42,193 nucleotides of DNA from Methylomonas subterranea (GCF_024505185.1 NZ_JANIBJ010000037.1:1-42193), one strand, 5' to 3'; positions 24,777 to 32,851 are shown, counted from the first letter of the stretch. Program-made: numbers and translations. Notes: a model not told the origin generated them from the letters alone.

Positions 24777-26513
24777 TTATTTCAGTTGAATCACCGTGTT
24801 GGTGGTGCCGCCGAAACCCGGATTGGCCACGCCGTTGTTGAACGCCACCGGGCTTACCCCCAGACTGGTAAAGCCGCTACTGGTGACATGGGAAAGCGGA
24901 ACGATTGGGTTAAGCGCCGTGAAGGGAATCGAGACGAAGGCGCTGGAATCGGTGGCGGTGGTGGCAAACACCCCGGATTGGCCGAACGGCAATATCGCGT
25001 TGGTGTTGACGGTTTTCGCCACCGCCACGTTGCCCAGCGCGCTGGCAAAGGCTTGCAGGGCAGCGACCTTGTCGGCGCCGATTTGCGCGGCCGGCCGGAT
25101 CAGCACTTCGCCCTCGGCCCACAAGGGATAACTGCCGTTGGCCACGTTGGCGATGGTCGGCGCCGCGCCGTCGATACGCACGTAGCGCCAGGGCTGCGTG
25201 GCGTTGGCATTGCGGTCGCCGCCGTGCAGGGCGAAGCCCCAGTATTTTCTCAGGCTGGGATTGAAGCCGCTGCTGTTGGTACCGTTCTGCCAGTCGGTCA
25301 ACAACGCATCGGTGGCATTGGCGCCGCCGGGATTTTTGGCAATCGGCGCCGTGCTGCCCGTATCGATAGCACTGAGATTGGTGGTGGCGGCTTTTGGTGC
25401 CCTGGCGCCGTCCACGTAGGGGTAACCCAGCAGTTTGGCGTAGGAAACCGCGCTGATAGCCGCGCCCTGATTCCGGCGACCGATGAAGACCTTGGTTCTG
25501 AAAGGCGCCGCCACGCCGGCGTCAGCCAACACGGTGGCATCGGTCAAGGCTACCACGCTGTCGTCTGCTGTGGTATTGGGGGTACCGTTGTTATCGATAA
25601 ACTTCACATCACCCCAATCCTTGATCTGACCGGCCAGCAAACTGGCTAAAAAGTCGCTGCTCAAACTGGGAATATAGCGTTCGTCGTCATACTTACCCAG
25701 TTTGGCCGGGTCGGTCAGGATATCTTCCGGCAACTGGCCGCTACGGGCTTGCACCACCTGCAACACCTTGTAAAAGTCCAGCGGCACGCCTATGCCGTAC
25801 ACCAGGCCGCCGGTCGGGACGCGGGCAATGTTGTTGCCGGTTAGATCAGCGCCAGTCAGATCGTTGCGCCAGTTGGCGGTCTTGGCACCGGTACTTGGTT
25901 CATTGACTTGTTCCGGGTAGTTATCGGTACCGGGTTGCAACAGGGCCGGGCCGTCCACGCCGGTAAAGCCGCCGTCCGAAAGCTGGTTTTGCACCAGGTA
26001 GTTGCTCCAGGCCGACTGGCCGGTATTGCTGCCGCTATTGGTAATGGCCGCGTTCCAGACATTGGTTTTGCCCGGCTCCAGCGTCCAGGCGCCGGCCTGG
26101 CTGGAACCCAGCGTACCGTTGGAACTGCTCAGGGAAATATCCAGGTTATCCAAGCCGATGTTGCCGGCCAGCGGCACCACGCCATAGCCGGCCGCGCCCA
26201 GCGAACGCTTGGAGATATAAATGCGCTTGCCGGCCAGACCGTTGGTCAGGGTATTTTTGCCGGTAAAGTAATAGCCCAAAAAGCGCCGACCCTTGTTGCT
26301 GCCGTCCACGTCCTGAAACACGTCCAGTGTGCCGGCTTCCGCCAGGCCGAATTTGATGGCCTCTTCGATGGCGCGGTCCTGGGCGGCGCCGCCCGAGGTG
26401 TGGATTTTGACTTCCGGCAGACCGTGAGTCCAAGGCGTCAGGGCATGCGCGGATGGCGCGGCCAGTAGCGAAACCGCCACGGCCAGCGTATTGAGTTTGA
26501 ATGATACTGTCAT
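24777..26513 (-). CDS. secreted periplasmic-binding-protein-like protein
   Basis: 578 residues with a signal peptide (LAVAVSLLAAPSAHA, cleavage near 26). The mature start (PEVKIHTSGGAAQDRAIEEAI) and later segments (RIYISKRSLGAAGYGVVPLAG; VPLDFYKVLQVVQAR; FLASLLAGQIKDWGDVKFID; RTKVFIGRRNQGAAISAVSYAKLLGYPY) resemble the two-lobed PstS/type-2 substrate-binding fold, especially the SGG/GAAQ phosphate-loop-like start and the AGQIKDWGDV segment. It is longer than ordinary PstS (about 340), with inserted loops and a C-terminal extension. No ABC transporter partner is adjacent, so it may bind a ligand at the surface or act as a structural protein. The start at 26513 has AAGGA 9 nt upstream. It follows the VPxPG gene by 69 bp and is probably cotranscribed from P5. 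Confidence 0.6.
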   Translation of the reverse strand: MTVSFKLNTLAVAVSLLAAPSAHALTPWTHGLPEVKIHTSGGAAQDRAIEEAIKFGLAEAGTLDVFQDVDGSNKGRRFLGYYFTGKNTLTNGLAGKRIYISKRSLGAAGYGVVPLAGNIGLDNLDISLSSSNGTLGSSQAGAWTLEPGKTNVWNAAITNSGSNTGQSAWSNYLVQNQLSDGGFTGVDGPALLQPGTDNYPEQVNEPSTGAKTANWRNDLTGADLTGNNIARVPTGGLVYGIGVPLDFYKVLQVVQARSGQLPEDILTDPAKLGKYDDERYIPSLSSDFLASLLAGQIKDWGDVKFIDNNGTPNTTADDSVVALTDATVLADAGVAAPFRTKVFIGRRNQGAAISAVSYAKLLGYPYVDGARAPKAATTNLSAIDTGSTAPIAKNPGGANATDALLTDWQNGTNSSGFNPSLRKYWGFALHGGDRNANATQPWRYVRIDGAAPTIANVANGSYPLWAEGEVLIRPAAQIGADKVAALQAFASALGNVAVAKTVNTNAILPFGQSGVFATTATDSSAFVSIPFTALNPIVPLSHVTSSGFTSLGVSPVAFNNGVANPGFGGTTNTVIQLK

Positions 26514-26582
26514 GGTGATGATCCTTAATTGATGCGTGAATTCCTTGCCGCCGGGCAAAGCCCAGGCGGCGGGGTAAAAACC

Positions 26583-27515
26583 TCAGGCCGCGCTTGCGCC
26601 GCCGGACTTGCGCCGGGAAACGCCCAGCAAACCAACCAATGCCGAGCCGAACAACCACAGCGCGCCCGGCACCGGCACGGCCGCCACGTTGCTGAAGGTC
26701 AGCGTGCCGTCCAGACCCAGGGTGAATTTACCCAGCGAGGTAAACTGGTTTTTGCCGTCGGCGAAGGGGTTGGTGGCCCAGATGAACTCATAATCGCCGG
26801 CGCCGTTTTTGGTCGGCACTCCCGGCAGAAAGGCGCCATCCCACCCTTTCACTTTGGTATCGTAAAACGCCACACCGTTAACAGGATCCAGCGAGGCCAC
26901 ATCAGGGTTTTCGCCTTCGGCGGCAATTTTCGAATTGACCGCCGCCAGATAGGCGCCGGTGGTGCCGACATTACTGGGGTTGATGGTCAGTATCCCCTGG
27001 TCGTTCGGATTCAGCCATGCGACACCCGGCGCGGTTACCAAGGCACCCCATTGGGTGTTGTAGGAATCGTTATACAAGCCGTCGAAATCCGGTTCCACGC
27101 CGAATTTGTCGCCGTTGCTCAGCGCCACGTTGTCGAATTCGTAACCGCCCAAGACCGACCAACGCAGGTTAGCGATATTACTGATAAAGCTGCCGAATTG
27201 GCCGAAACTGCTCAAGTTCCAGGTCAGACTGCCGGTAGCCGCCAGGGCGCTGGTCAAGGCATCGGAAAATCCGGCCGCGCCGGGTTTGTTGCCAGCGAAG
27301 TCGGCATAATTAAGTCCGGTGACGCCGGACGTGGTGGCCAGGGCCAAGTTAAGAACGAAGGTTTGCTTGGTGGTATCGTCGACCGCGCTAAACACCAAAG
27401 AACTCGGACGGGCAGTCTCCGTCGCGAAACCAAAGCCGGTGTCGATGGCCGCCGAGGCGCTGCCGGCCAGCAAGGCAAGCGAAATCGCCGAGGCGATTTT
27501 GTAAGATATATTCAT
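26583..27515 (-). CDS. secreted VPxPG (PEP-CTERM-type) protein
   Basis: 310 residues. The signal peptide MNISYKIASAISLALLAGSASA (cleavage near 22) is followed by a beta-rich, Asn/Gly-rich body without recognisable catalytic motifs. The C-terminal tail is VPVPGALWLFGSALVGLLGV followed by SRRKSGG, a PEP-CTERM/VPLPA-type exosortase signal. The ribosome-binding site AAGGTGA lies 7 nt before the ATG. The gene is preceded by sigma-54 promoter P5 and a composite UAS, consistent with what is known of sigma-54 control of PEP-CTERM genes in floc-forming bacteria (from memory). It is the first gene of a probable two-gene unit with the binding-protein-like gene at 24777-26513. Confidence 0.88.
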   Translation of the reverse strand: MNISYKIASAISLALLAGSASAAIDTGFGFATETARPSSLVFSAVDDTTKQTFVLNLALATTSGVTGLNYADFAGNKPGAAGFSDALTSALAATGSLTWNLSSFGQFGSFISNIANLRWSVLGGYEFDNVALSNGDKFGVEPDFDGLYNDSYNTQWGALVTAPGVAWLNPNDQGILTINPSNVGTTGAYLAAVNSKIAAEGENPDVASLDPVNGVAFYDTKVKGWDGAFLPGVPTKNGAGDYEFIWATNPFADGKNQFTSLGKFTLGLDGTLTFSNVAAVPVPGALWLFGSALVGLLGVSRRKSGGASAA

Positions 27516-27586
27516 AAAGTCACCTTAATGGGTAAATACAAGAGAGAAGAAGGGACGAGCGGCTTAACACCACCCTGCAACGAACA

Positions 27587-27602
27587 AGCATTTTTCTTGC
27601 CA
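27587..27602 (-). promoter_or_regulatory. sigma-54 promoter P5
   Basis: The minus strand reads TGGCAAG-AAAA-ATGCT with GG-N10-GC spacing. Predicted start is about 27576, 61 nt before the ATG at 27515. The composite UAS begins 53 bp upstream of the -24 element. Confidence 0.7.
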
Positions 27603-27654
27603 CTCTTTTCAGGCTTGTTTTTAAAGGATTTTTTGTGAATTACTTCTCATGAAC

Positions 27655-27705
27655 TGCTGATAAAACAGCAGGGTGTGCTGATTGGCTGTTGATATTTCAG
27701 CAACT
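27655..27705. promoter_or_regulatory. composite enhancer (UAS) shared by divergent P5 and P6
   Basis: TGCTG-ATAAAA-CAGCA at 27655, half-site TGCTG at 27676 (+21) and TGTTG-ATATTT-CAGCA at 27687 (+32). The arrangement and parts of the spacer (TGYTGATT at +21) repeat the array at 12502-12549. It lies between two divergent sigma-54 promoters and could activate both. Confidence 0.7.
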
Positions 27706-27873
27706 GCTGCGCTTCGGTCAGGTCCTGCTGACTATCTGCCCGGCTTTCAGCAAATTATGCGCCAACCCGCCACCCAGCAACCGGATGCGGATTCCGCCAG
27801 CACCGGCCTCGATCGCGGCGGAATCAAGACTATCGGCCCGGAACTGCCGCTCCATTTCCACAACGGACTTCGG

Positions 27874-27889
27874 TGGCACTTTTATTGCT
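27874..27889 (+). promoter_or_regulatory. sigma-54 promoter P6 of the rhodanese gene
   Basis: The plus strand reads TGGCACT-TTTA-TTGCT, the closest match to the RpoN consensus in the window. Predicted start is about 27900. The MITE copy at 27916-28067 begins only about 16 nt downstream, so the leader to the ATG at 28098 consists mostly of the repeat. Confidence 0.75.
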
Positions 27890-27915
27890 GATACCGTTCA
27901 GGCATTTCGCCTATT

Positions 27916-28067
27916 TCTACTTTGTCAGTTTCTTTAAGGAATTCGTCATTCCGGCAGGGATTGCCGGAATCCAGGCGCCATGGATGGACCGAAGCCTGCC
28001 ATCCATGGCGCTGGATGCCCGCTTCCAGGCGGACATGACGGCGGTTTTTAAATGCGACAAAGTAGAA
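27916..28067 (-). repeat. MITE copy A
   Basis: About 152 bp bounded by perfect 12-bp inverted repeats (TTCTACTTTGTC and GACAAAGTAGAA). The interior is a long imperfect palindrome (ATTCCGGCAGGGATTGCCGG; GCGCCATGGATGG with CCATCCATGGCGC). Its core is in the opposite orientation to copies at 31500-31651 and 37174-37327. It lies in the 5' leader of the rhodanese gene. Confidence 0.85.
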
Positions 28068-28097
28068 CCAACCGTCTCCGCATGAGGAACAAGACCT

Positions 28098-28888
28098 ATG
28101 AAACCTTCGAAACACGCCTTATTACTAAGCCTGGGCCTGATCAACCTGGCCGCGGCCCATGCCGACGAAACCACCGGTAACCGTTACGGCTATCCGGTTT
28201 TGTATCACTCCGAAATCAGCTCCGCGCAAGCTTGGTTGCATGCAAGCGACCGCAAATGGAATAAACACGATGACGATGACGACTGGTCCGACGACAACGG
28301 CCAAAGGCCTAGGAAGCCGGTCATTCTGGACGTGCGCCGTATTGAAGAATATGTGGCGGGCCATCCGGTGGGCAGTATCAACATTCCCTTCCCGCATGTA
28401 ACCAAAAGCCCCACCAAAGCCAATGACAATACCAGCGGTTATATCGGCTACGACATATCCGTCGATCCGGACGTCAACATCCAGGGCTCGGTCAATGACG
28501 GCACCCTCAACATTCAAAGCTTTATCGATTATGTGGAAGCAAGATTCCCCGACAAGGACCAGCCGCTATACATCCTTTGCGCCACCGGTTTCCGTAGCGT
28601 GCAGGCCGCCAACGCCTTGGCCAAATACGGCAACTCTACACCCAAGTCAGAAATATTTGGGAGGGCTACACCGGTCAATATAAGTATGCATATACCGGCA
28701 GCGTGCCCACCACGCCGTTGGTTGCATTGGACTTGAACAACGACGGCAAACTGGACGATAACGACAAGGACGGCTGGGCCTACTACCAAGGCTTGCCGAT
28801 TGAAACCAAACTGAATAAACACGATTTGTTCCAACCCTATCTGTCGCTGTACCCCAGCACAGCACACCCCGCCAAAAAGCACAAATAA
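28098..28888 (+). pseudogene. secreted rhodanese-domain protein, frameshifted
   Basis: A signal peptide (MKPSKHALLLSLGLINLAAAHA) and an Asp-rich linker precede a rhodanese domain with its N-terminal half (PVILDVRRIEEYVAGHPVGSINIPF) and the active-site loop CATGFRS near residue 161. Reading continues to KYGN and then leaves frame near 28632-28637. The original frame ends at 28736 with a nonsense tail. The other frame gives a sensible continuation, YTQVRNIWEGYTGQYKYAYTGS, then an EF-hand/dockerin-like loop DLNNDGKLDDND, ending KKHK at 28888. A single missing base in AAC-TC-TAC restores one protein of about 263 residues. Either the gene is newly inactivated or the base is a sequencing error. Intact relatives bind or transfer sulfane sulfur in the periplasm; the specific role is unknown. 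Confidence 0.8.
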
Positions 28889-29234
28889 ACCGGGCCGAAC
28901 GTGCCAGCGGGTCTGCCGAGGCAACGCCTACGGAGATGCGCGGAACGGGCTTTTTTTCAATCCGGGTTCCAACGGCATTCGCCGCGGGAACCTGTTTCAT
29001 GGCGGCCAACCGCTTCGGGTCGGCGCGGTTGAAACCCTTCCTGTTGTTCATGTCGCGCGGCACCGCTCCCCCGGTTCCGCGCCATCGCCTTCCCCGCCGG
29101 CGAAATCCTGACCGATAACCGGCGCCTCAGCCTGCATCAATTCCTTACAAGCCGGCGCCCATGGATAACATGACGACCATGGCTTGTTCCCGACGCGCAG
29201 CGGCGCGGGCCAAGTTACCAGCCGAACAGAGGGC
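28889..29234. other. intergenic region between convergent genes
   Basis: About 346 bp from the rhodanese stop to the terminator of the cytochrome operon. I see no gene, promoter match or repeat in it. Short open frames on both strands lack ribosome-binding sites and domains. Confidence 0.5.
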
Positions 29235-29284
29235 AAAAAAAAACCCGATTTCCGCCCGTTGGCGCGGGCGGCAATCGGGTTTTC
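29235..29284 (-). terminator. Rho-independent terminator of the hydrolase-cytochrome operon
   Basis: On the minus strand AACCCGATTGCCGCCCG pairs with CGGGCGGAAATCGGGTT across a 6-nt loop, followed by an uninterrupted T tract (complement of the A-run at 29235-29243). It lies about 40-90 nt beyond the cytochrome c' stop at 29323. Confidence 0.92.
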
Positions 29285-29322
29285 AAAAATCCTTACGGGC
29301 TACGAAACCCGAGGGATTTGAT

Positions 29323-29784
29323 TTACTCCCGCACCCGAATCAGATCATGACAGGATTTGCAGGTTTTACCGACTTTGCCGAATTGCTCCTTGATAGCGCC
29401 GACATCTCCGCTCGCGGCCACTTTTTGCAATTCGTTGGCTTCGGCAATGAAACCGGCCTCGATTTCCTTGACTTCGTCCTTCTTCTCAAAATACTCGACC
29501 TTCAGGCGGGACGGTTTCCAGCCCGTGCCCTCGGCACTGCCTTCGCCATACAGCCCCAACAGGCCGGAGTTGGCCACGGCGGCAACCGCATTGGCGGCGG
29601 CAACAACTTCTTCCTTGTTGAATGTTTCCGGATGGTCAACGGCCTGGGCTTTGATTTTGGCGGTGTTCCAGCCCAGAAACGAATAGGCGGATTGGCGGAA
29701 GCGGATCTGATCCTCGATCGGGCCGGCCAATGCGGCGGTTGCGGCCGCTCCCAGCACCAACCCGATTGCCAGTTTTTGTTTCAT
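29323..29784 (-). CDS. cytochrome c' / c-556-type class II cytochrome
   Basis: 153 residues. The signal peptide (MKQKLAIGLVLGAAATAALA) is followed by the four-helix pattern of class II cytochromes: QIRFRQSAYSFLGWNTAKIKAQ at the start and the haem-binding CKSCH near the C-terminus (VGKTCKSCHDLIRVRE). In cytochrome c' the haem is usually five-coordinate and binds NO or CO; c-556 relatives are six-coordinate through an N-terminal Met. I see no Met at the N-terminal ligand position (RFRQSAYSFLGW), which favours the c' type. It is the third gene after the hydrolase and cytochrome b561, 32 nt from the latter, and is followed by a strong terminator. A role in NO tolerance or in accepting electrons from the b-type cytochrome is inference. 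Confidence 0.88.
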   Translation of the reverse strand: MKQKLAIGLVLGAAATAALAGPIEDQIRFRQSAYSFLGWNTAKIKAQAVDHPETFNKEEVVAAANAVAAVANSGLLGLYGEGSAEGTGWKPSRLKVEYFEKKDEVKEIEAGFIAEANELQKVAASGDVGAIKEQFGKVGKTCKSCHDLIRVRE

Positions 29785-29816
29785 TGCATATCTCCTTGTT
29801 TTTTGGTTTGAGAATT

Positions 29817-30530
29817 TTATTGAATTTTGCCGCCGGCCTGCGCCGACTGGATTCCGGCCAGAGGCTGCAAATATTTCAGCGGATCGCCGCCCCAGACATA
29901 CCAGACCACGCTGACCGACAACAGCACACCGATAACGAAGCGCGCGATACCGACGGAAGCAACCGCTGTCGGCGCCAGGGTACCGGGTAATTTCTTTTTT
30001 CCGGTCAGCATGGGCTTGATCAGATCGTTCTTTTTCACGTGCTGATAAAAGCCGATCGCCGTGACGTGAATAGCGACCAGAATCAACAGCACATTCACCG
30101 CGCGGATATGCCAGCCGCTCAGTTTGTCGCTGAGATCCTTGTCGATCAAACTATATAAAGGCCCCTCGAAGGCGATATCGTCATTGGCGAATAAACCGCT
30201 ACCGACCAAAATCAGCAGCACGCTGAGCAAGGCCAATACCGCCAAGGCTCCCACCGGGTTATGGCCCACGCCGTGCCAATCGCCTTTTATGTAGGCGAAC
30301 AAGCGTGGCACGGTAGGGAAAAAATTGCTGAAGCGGGCGTGGGTATTGCCGATGAAGCCCCAAATCAGGCGAAATACCAGCAAGCCCAGTATCGCGCTGC
30401 CGAAGCGTGCGTGCCAGTCCGTCCAATCACCGCCTTCCTTGCCGGTCAGATAAGCTCCCAGCACGCTTAGCACCAACAACCAGTGAAACAACCTTAACGG
30501 CCAATCCCAGACATGTACTTCTACTTTCAT
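29817..30530 (-). CDS. cytochrome b561-family membrane protein
   Basis: 237 residues with five hydrophobic segments: LFHWLLVLSVLGAYLT near 14-30, FGSAILGLLVFRLIWGFIG near 46-64, ALAVLALLSVLLILVGSGLF near 95-114, NVLLILVAIHVTAIGFYQHV near 147-166, and a C-terminal helix VGIARFVIGVLLSVSVVWYVWG. Haem-ligand candidates are His in RLFHW, WHARFG, GWHIRAVN and AIHVTAIGFYQHV, the usual Ni/Fe-hydrogenase cyt-b/b561 set. Such proteins move electrons between quinol and periplasmic c-type cytochromes. I chose the ATG at 30530 because GGGAGG lies just before it. It follows the hydrolase stop by 17 nt and precedes the cytochrome c' gene, so the two haem proteins are probably partners. Confidence 0.88.
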   Translation of the reverse strand: MKVEVHVWDWPLRLFHWLLVLSVLGAYLTGKEGGDWTDWHARFGSAILGLLVFRLIWGFIGNTHARFSNFFPTVPRLFAYIKGDWHGVGHNPVGALAVLALLSVLLILVGSGLFANDDIAFEGPLYSLIDKDLSDKLSGWHIRAVNVLLILVAIHVTAIGFYQHVKKNDLIKPMLTGKKKLPGTLAPTAVASVGIARFVIGVLLSVSVVWYVWGGDPLKYLQPLAGIQSAQAGGKIQ

Positions 30531-30547
30531 GATCGCCTCCCGACGTA

Positions 30548-31441
30548 TCAACCGTCGCGCAAATAAGTGTTGAAAAATCCGATGCTTCTGTCCCAGGCCA
30601 ATTTGGCGGTGGCTGCGTCGTAGCGCGGCGTGGTGTCGTTATTGAAGCCATGCTGGACGCCGGGATAGGTGTGCGCTTCGTAATTGACCCCGGCTTTTTG
30701 CAGCGCGGATTCATAGGCCGGCCAGCCGGCATTTATCCGCTCGTCGGCGCCTGCGTAGTGAATCAGCAACGGCGCCTGGATTTTCGGTACATCTTCCGCC
30801 GCCGGTTGCGCGCCGTAAAAAGACACGCCGGCCGCCAAATCCGGAATGCGGGTTGCCAGCCAGTTGACGATGCCGCCGCCGTAGCAAAAGCCGACCGCGC
30901 CGACCTTGCCGTTGCCTTCCGGCAACTTCTTCAGTATCTGAGCCGCCGTCAGAAAATCCTGCTGATTCTTGGCTTTATCCAGTTTGGCGAATAATTCGCG
31001 CGCCTTGTCCTCGTCGCCCGGATAACCGCCCAGGGTGAACAACGCATCCGGCGCGAAAGCGATAAAGTTGTCCAGTGCCAGCCGGCGGGCAATGTCTTCG
31101 ATATGCGGGTTCAAGCCGCGGTTTTCATGAATCACCAACACAGTCGGCAATTTGCCTTGCGCATTGGCGGGCTTTACCAATAAGCCGCGGATTTTGCCGT
31201 TGCCCTTGGGCGATGGATATTCGACATAGCTGGCGGAGATGCGCGGATCGTTGCCGGCTACCTGCGCCGCCTCGGCGAAACGCGGACTCAAGGCCTCCAG
31301 CACGCCCTCCGCCGTCAAGCCCAACAAGGCGTATTTGGGTATCCTGGATAAAAAATCCCGCCGCCCGATATCGCCATGCACATATTGATCGAACAATTGC
31401 AGGGCTTCGGGATGAAAATCGTCGGCCGTTTTACGCGCCAT
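30548..31441 (-). CDS. dienelactone hydrolase-family protein with Tat-like signal
   Basis: 297 residues. The N-terminal GRRDFLSRIPKYALLGLTAEGV resembles a twin-arginine signal placed after about 27 residues, so export to the periplasm is likely. The alpha/beta-hydrolase domain (about 70-290) has HENRGLNPHIEDIARRLA, nucleophile Cys in VGAVGFCYGGG, Asp in HYAGADERIN and His in PGVQHGFNND, the Cys-Asp-His triad of carboxymethylenebutenolidase relatives. The natural substrate is unknown. It is first in an operon with cytochrome b561 and cytochrome c'. The start has an AAGGAGA ribosome-binding site. MITE copy B lies just upstream. Confidence 0.88.
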   Translation of the reverse strand: MARKTADDFHPEALQLFDQYVHGDIGRRDFLSRIPKYALLGLTAEGVLEALSPRFAEAAQVAGNDPRISASYVEYPSPKGNGKIRGLLVKPANAQGKLPTVLVIHENRGLNPHIEDIARRLALDNFIAFAPDALFTLGGYPGDEDKARELFAKLDKAKNQQDFLTAAQILKKLPEGNGKVGAVGFCYGGGIVNWLATRIPDLAAGVSFYGAQPAAEDVPKIQAPLLIHYAGADERINAGWPAYESALQKAGVNYEAHTYPGVQHGFNNDTTPRYDAATAKLAWDRSIGFFNTYLRDG

Positions 31442-31499
31442 GAAAAAATCTCCTTGATGAATGAATAAAAACAGGGGAGAAGGTGAGCAGCCTTGCTAA

Positions 31500-31651
31500 C
31501 TCTACTTTTTTACATTTAAAAACCACCGTCATGCCCGCCTGGAAGGCGGGCATCCAGCGCCATGGATGGCGGGCTTCGGTCCGTCCATGGCGCCTGGATT
31601 CCGGCAATCCCCGCCGGAATGACGAATTCCCTTAAGAATCTGACAAAGAAC
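31500..31651 (+). repeat. MITE copy B
   Basis: The same element as 27916-28067 and 37174-37327. The core CATGCCCGCCTGGAAGGCGG, the GCGCCATGGATGG palindrome and GGATTCCGGCAATCCCCGCC are shared with copy C almost base for base. The outer ends (TCTACTTT and TGACAAAGAAC) are partly eroded. It sits between the ExbD stop at 31662 and the hydrolase start at 31441, where its hairpin may also separate the transcription units. Confidence 0.8.
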
Positions 31652-31661
31652 TAAGCCGGAC

Positions 31662-32078
31662 TTAACTGCCTGGCGCGGTCAACACCGACAACTTGGTCAC
31701 GCCGGCCCGCTCGATGGAGGCCATCACCTTGGCCACGGTGCCGTATTGCACGCCGTCGTCCGCGTTCAGGTTCAGCGCCAGTTCGGGATCCGCCGCCTGG
31801 CGGTTTTTCAGCTCGCCCTCGATCGCTTCAAGCGCTATTTCCTGCTTGTCGATAAACACCTTGCCGGTCGCATCCACGCTCAGGTAGACGGCGGCCTTCT
31901 CGTCCGGCGGCGCGGTTTCGGCGGTTTTGGGCAGATTGACGTGCACGGCCTGGGTCAGCAACGGCGCGGTGACGATGAACACCACCAGCAACACCAACAT
32001 TACGTCGACCAGGGGCGTGACATTGATCTCGCCCATCACATCGTCATCGCCGCCGCCATCTTTTGTATTGAATGCCAT
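31662..32078 (-). CDS. exbD: ExbD/TolR-family protein (second TonB system)
   Basis: 138 residues. The membrane helix has the channel aspartate (GEINVTPLVDVMLVLLVVFIV, Asp near 25), and an ExbD periplasmic domain follows (VHVNLPKTAETAPPDEKAAVYLSVD to VQYGTVAKVMASIERAGVTKLSVL). Its ATG overlaps the ExbB stop by one base (TAATG), so the two are translationally coupled. It is the last gene of the tonB-exbB-exbD operon. Confidence 0.93.
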   Translation of the reverse strand: MAFNTKDGGGDDDVMGEINVTPLVDVMLVLLVVFIVTAPLLTQAVHVNLPKTAETAPPDEKAAVYLSVDATGKVFIDKQEIALEAIEGELKNRQAADPELALNLNADDGVQYGTVAKVMASIERAGVTKLSVLTAPGS

Positions 32079-32851
32079 TATGCATGCGCCTCCGTCGCGA
32101 CCAGTTCATCGTAGGAATCCTTGCCGGCGGATTTTTTACCGCCGCTGATTTCGGTCAGCTTGCTTGCCGCCGCGGCGGTGGATTTGGCGGTTGGGTTGGG
32201 AATGATGAACGAGGCTTTCAGGGCCAGATGCACGAAGTCGATGGCAAAATCGTCCAGAAAGGCCCATTGCACCTTGTTGCGGCGGATAAAAAAGTTGTAC
32301 CCCACCACGGCCGGAACCGCCACGGCGATACCCACCGCCGTTGCCACCAGCGCCTCGCCGATGGGGCCCGCCACCACTTCCAGACTGGCGGAACCCGATT
32401 TGCTGATATTAGTCAAGGCGCCCATGATGCCCCACACCGTGCCGAACAAGCCGACGAACGGGGAAATACTGCCGATGGTGGCCAGAACGGCCAGACCGCT
32501 TTCCAGGGAACCGCGTTCCTTCTGCATTTGCTGGCGCAAGCGTCTATCCAACAATTCCTGCCTATCCCAGGTATGATCCAGGTCGTGGGTGGATGCGCCG
32601 CCGTCGGTTTCGATCAGCGTCGCAAATCCTATACCGGCCACCCTGGCGGCCGGCCCCTTCTCGTCGGCCAGATGCGCCGCCGCCTGAATATTGGGCGAGC
32701 CCCAGAATTGCTTGCTGAATTTGCGATTATGGTAAGAAATCCGGATATGCTGGATCCCTTTGATCAAGATCAAGGCCCAAGTCACCACGGAAGCCGCAAT
32801 GAGTGTATCGAGCGTGCCATCGACGATGACGCTGGTTGCTATATCAGACAT
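32078..32851 (-). CDS. exbB: ExbB/TolQ-family proton-channel protein (second TonB system)
   Basis: 257 residues with three membrane segments: near 12-32 (TLIAASVVTWALILIKGI), near 127-148 (LAVLATIGSISPFVGLFGTVWGIM) and near 168-190 (IGEALVATAVGIAVAVPAVVGYNFF). The second and third carry the signature residues of MotA/TolQ/ExbB channels. Length and layout are normal for ExbB, in contrast with the fused version at 10527-12311. It starts 9 nt downstream of the TonB stop. Confidence 0.93.
   Translation of the reverse strand: MSDIATSVIVDGTLDTLIAASVVTWALILIKGIQHIRISYHNRKFSKQFWGSPNIQAAAHLADEKGPAARVAGIGFATLIETDGGASTHDLDHTWDRQELLDRRLRQQMQKERGSLESGLAVLATIGSISPFVGLFGTVWGIMGALTNISKSGSASLEVVAGPIGEALVATAVGIAVAVPAVVGYNFFIRRNKVQWAFLDDFAIDFVHLALKASFIIPNPTAKSTAAAASKLTEISGGKKSAGKDSYDELVATEAHA

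Noticed and set aside
26529-27638. 369-codon plus-strand frame
   Set aside because: Antisense to the VPxPG-tailed gene and running through its promoter; no protein features.
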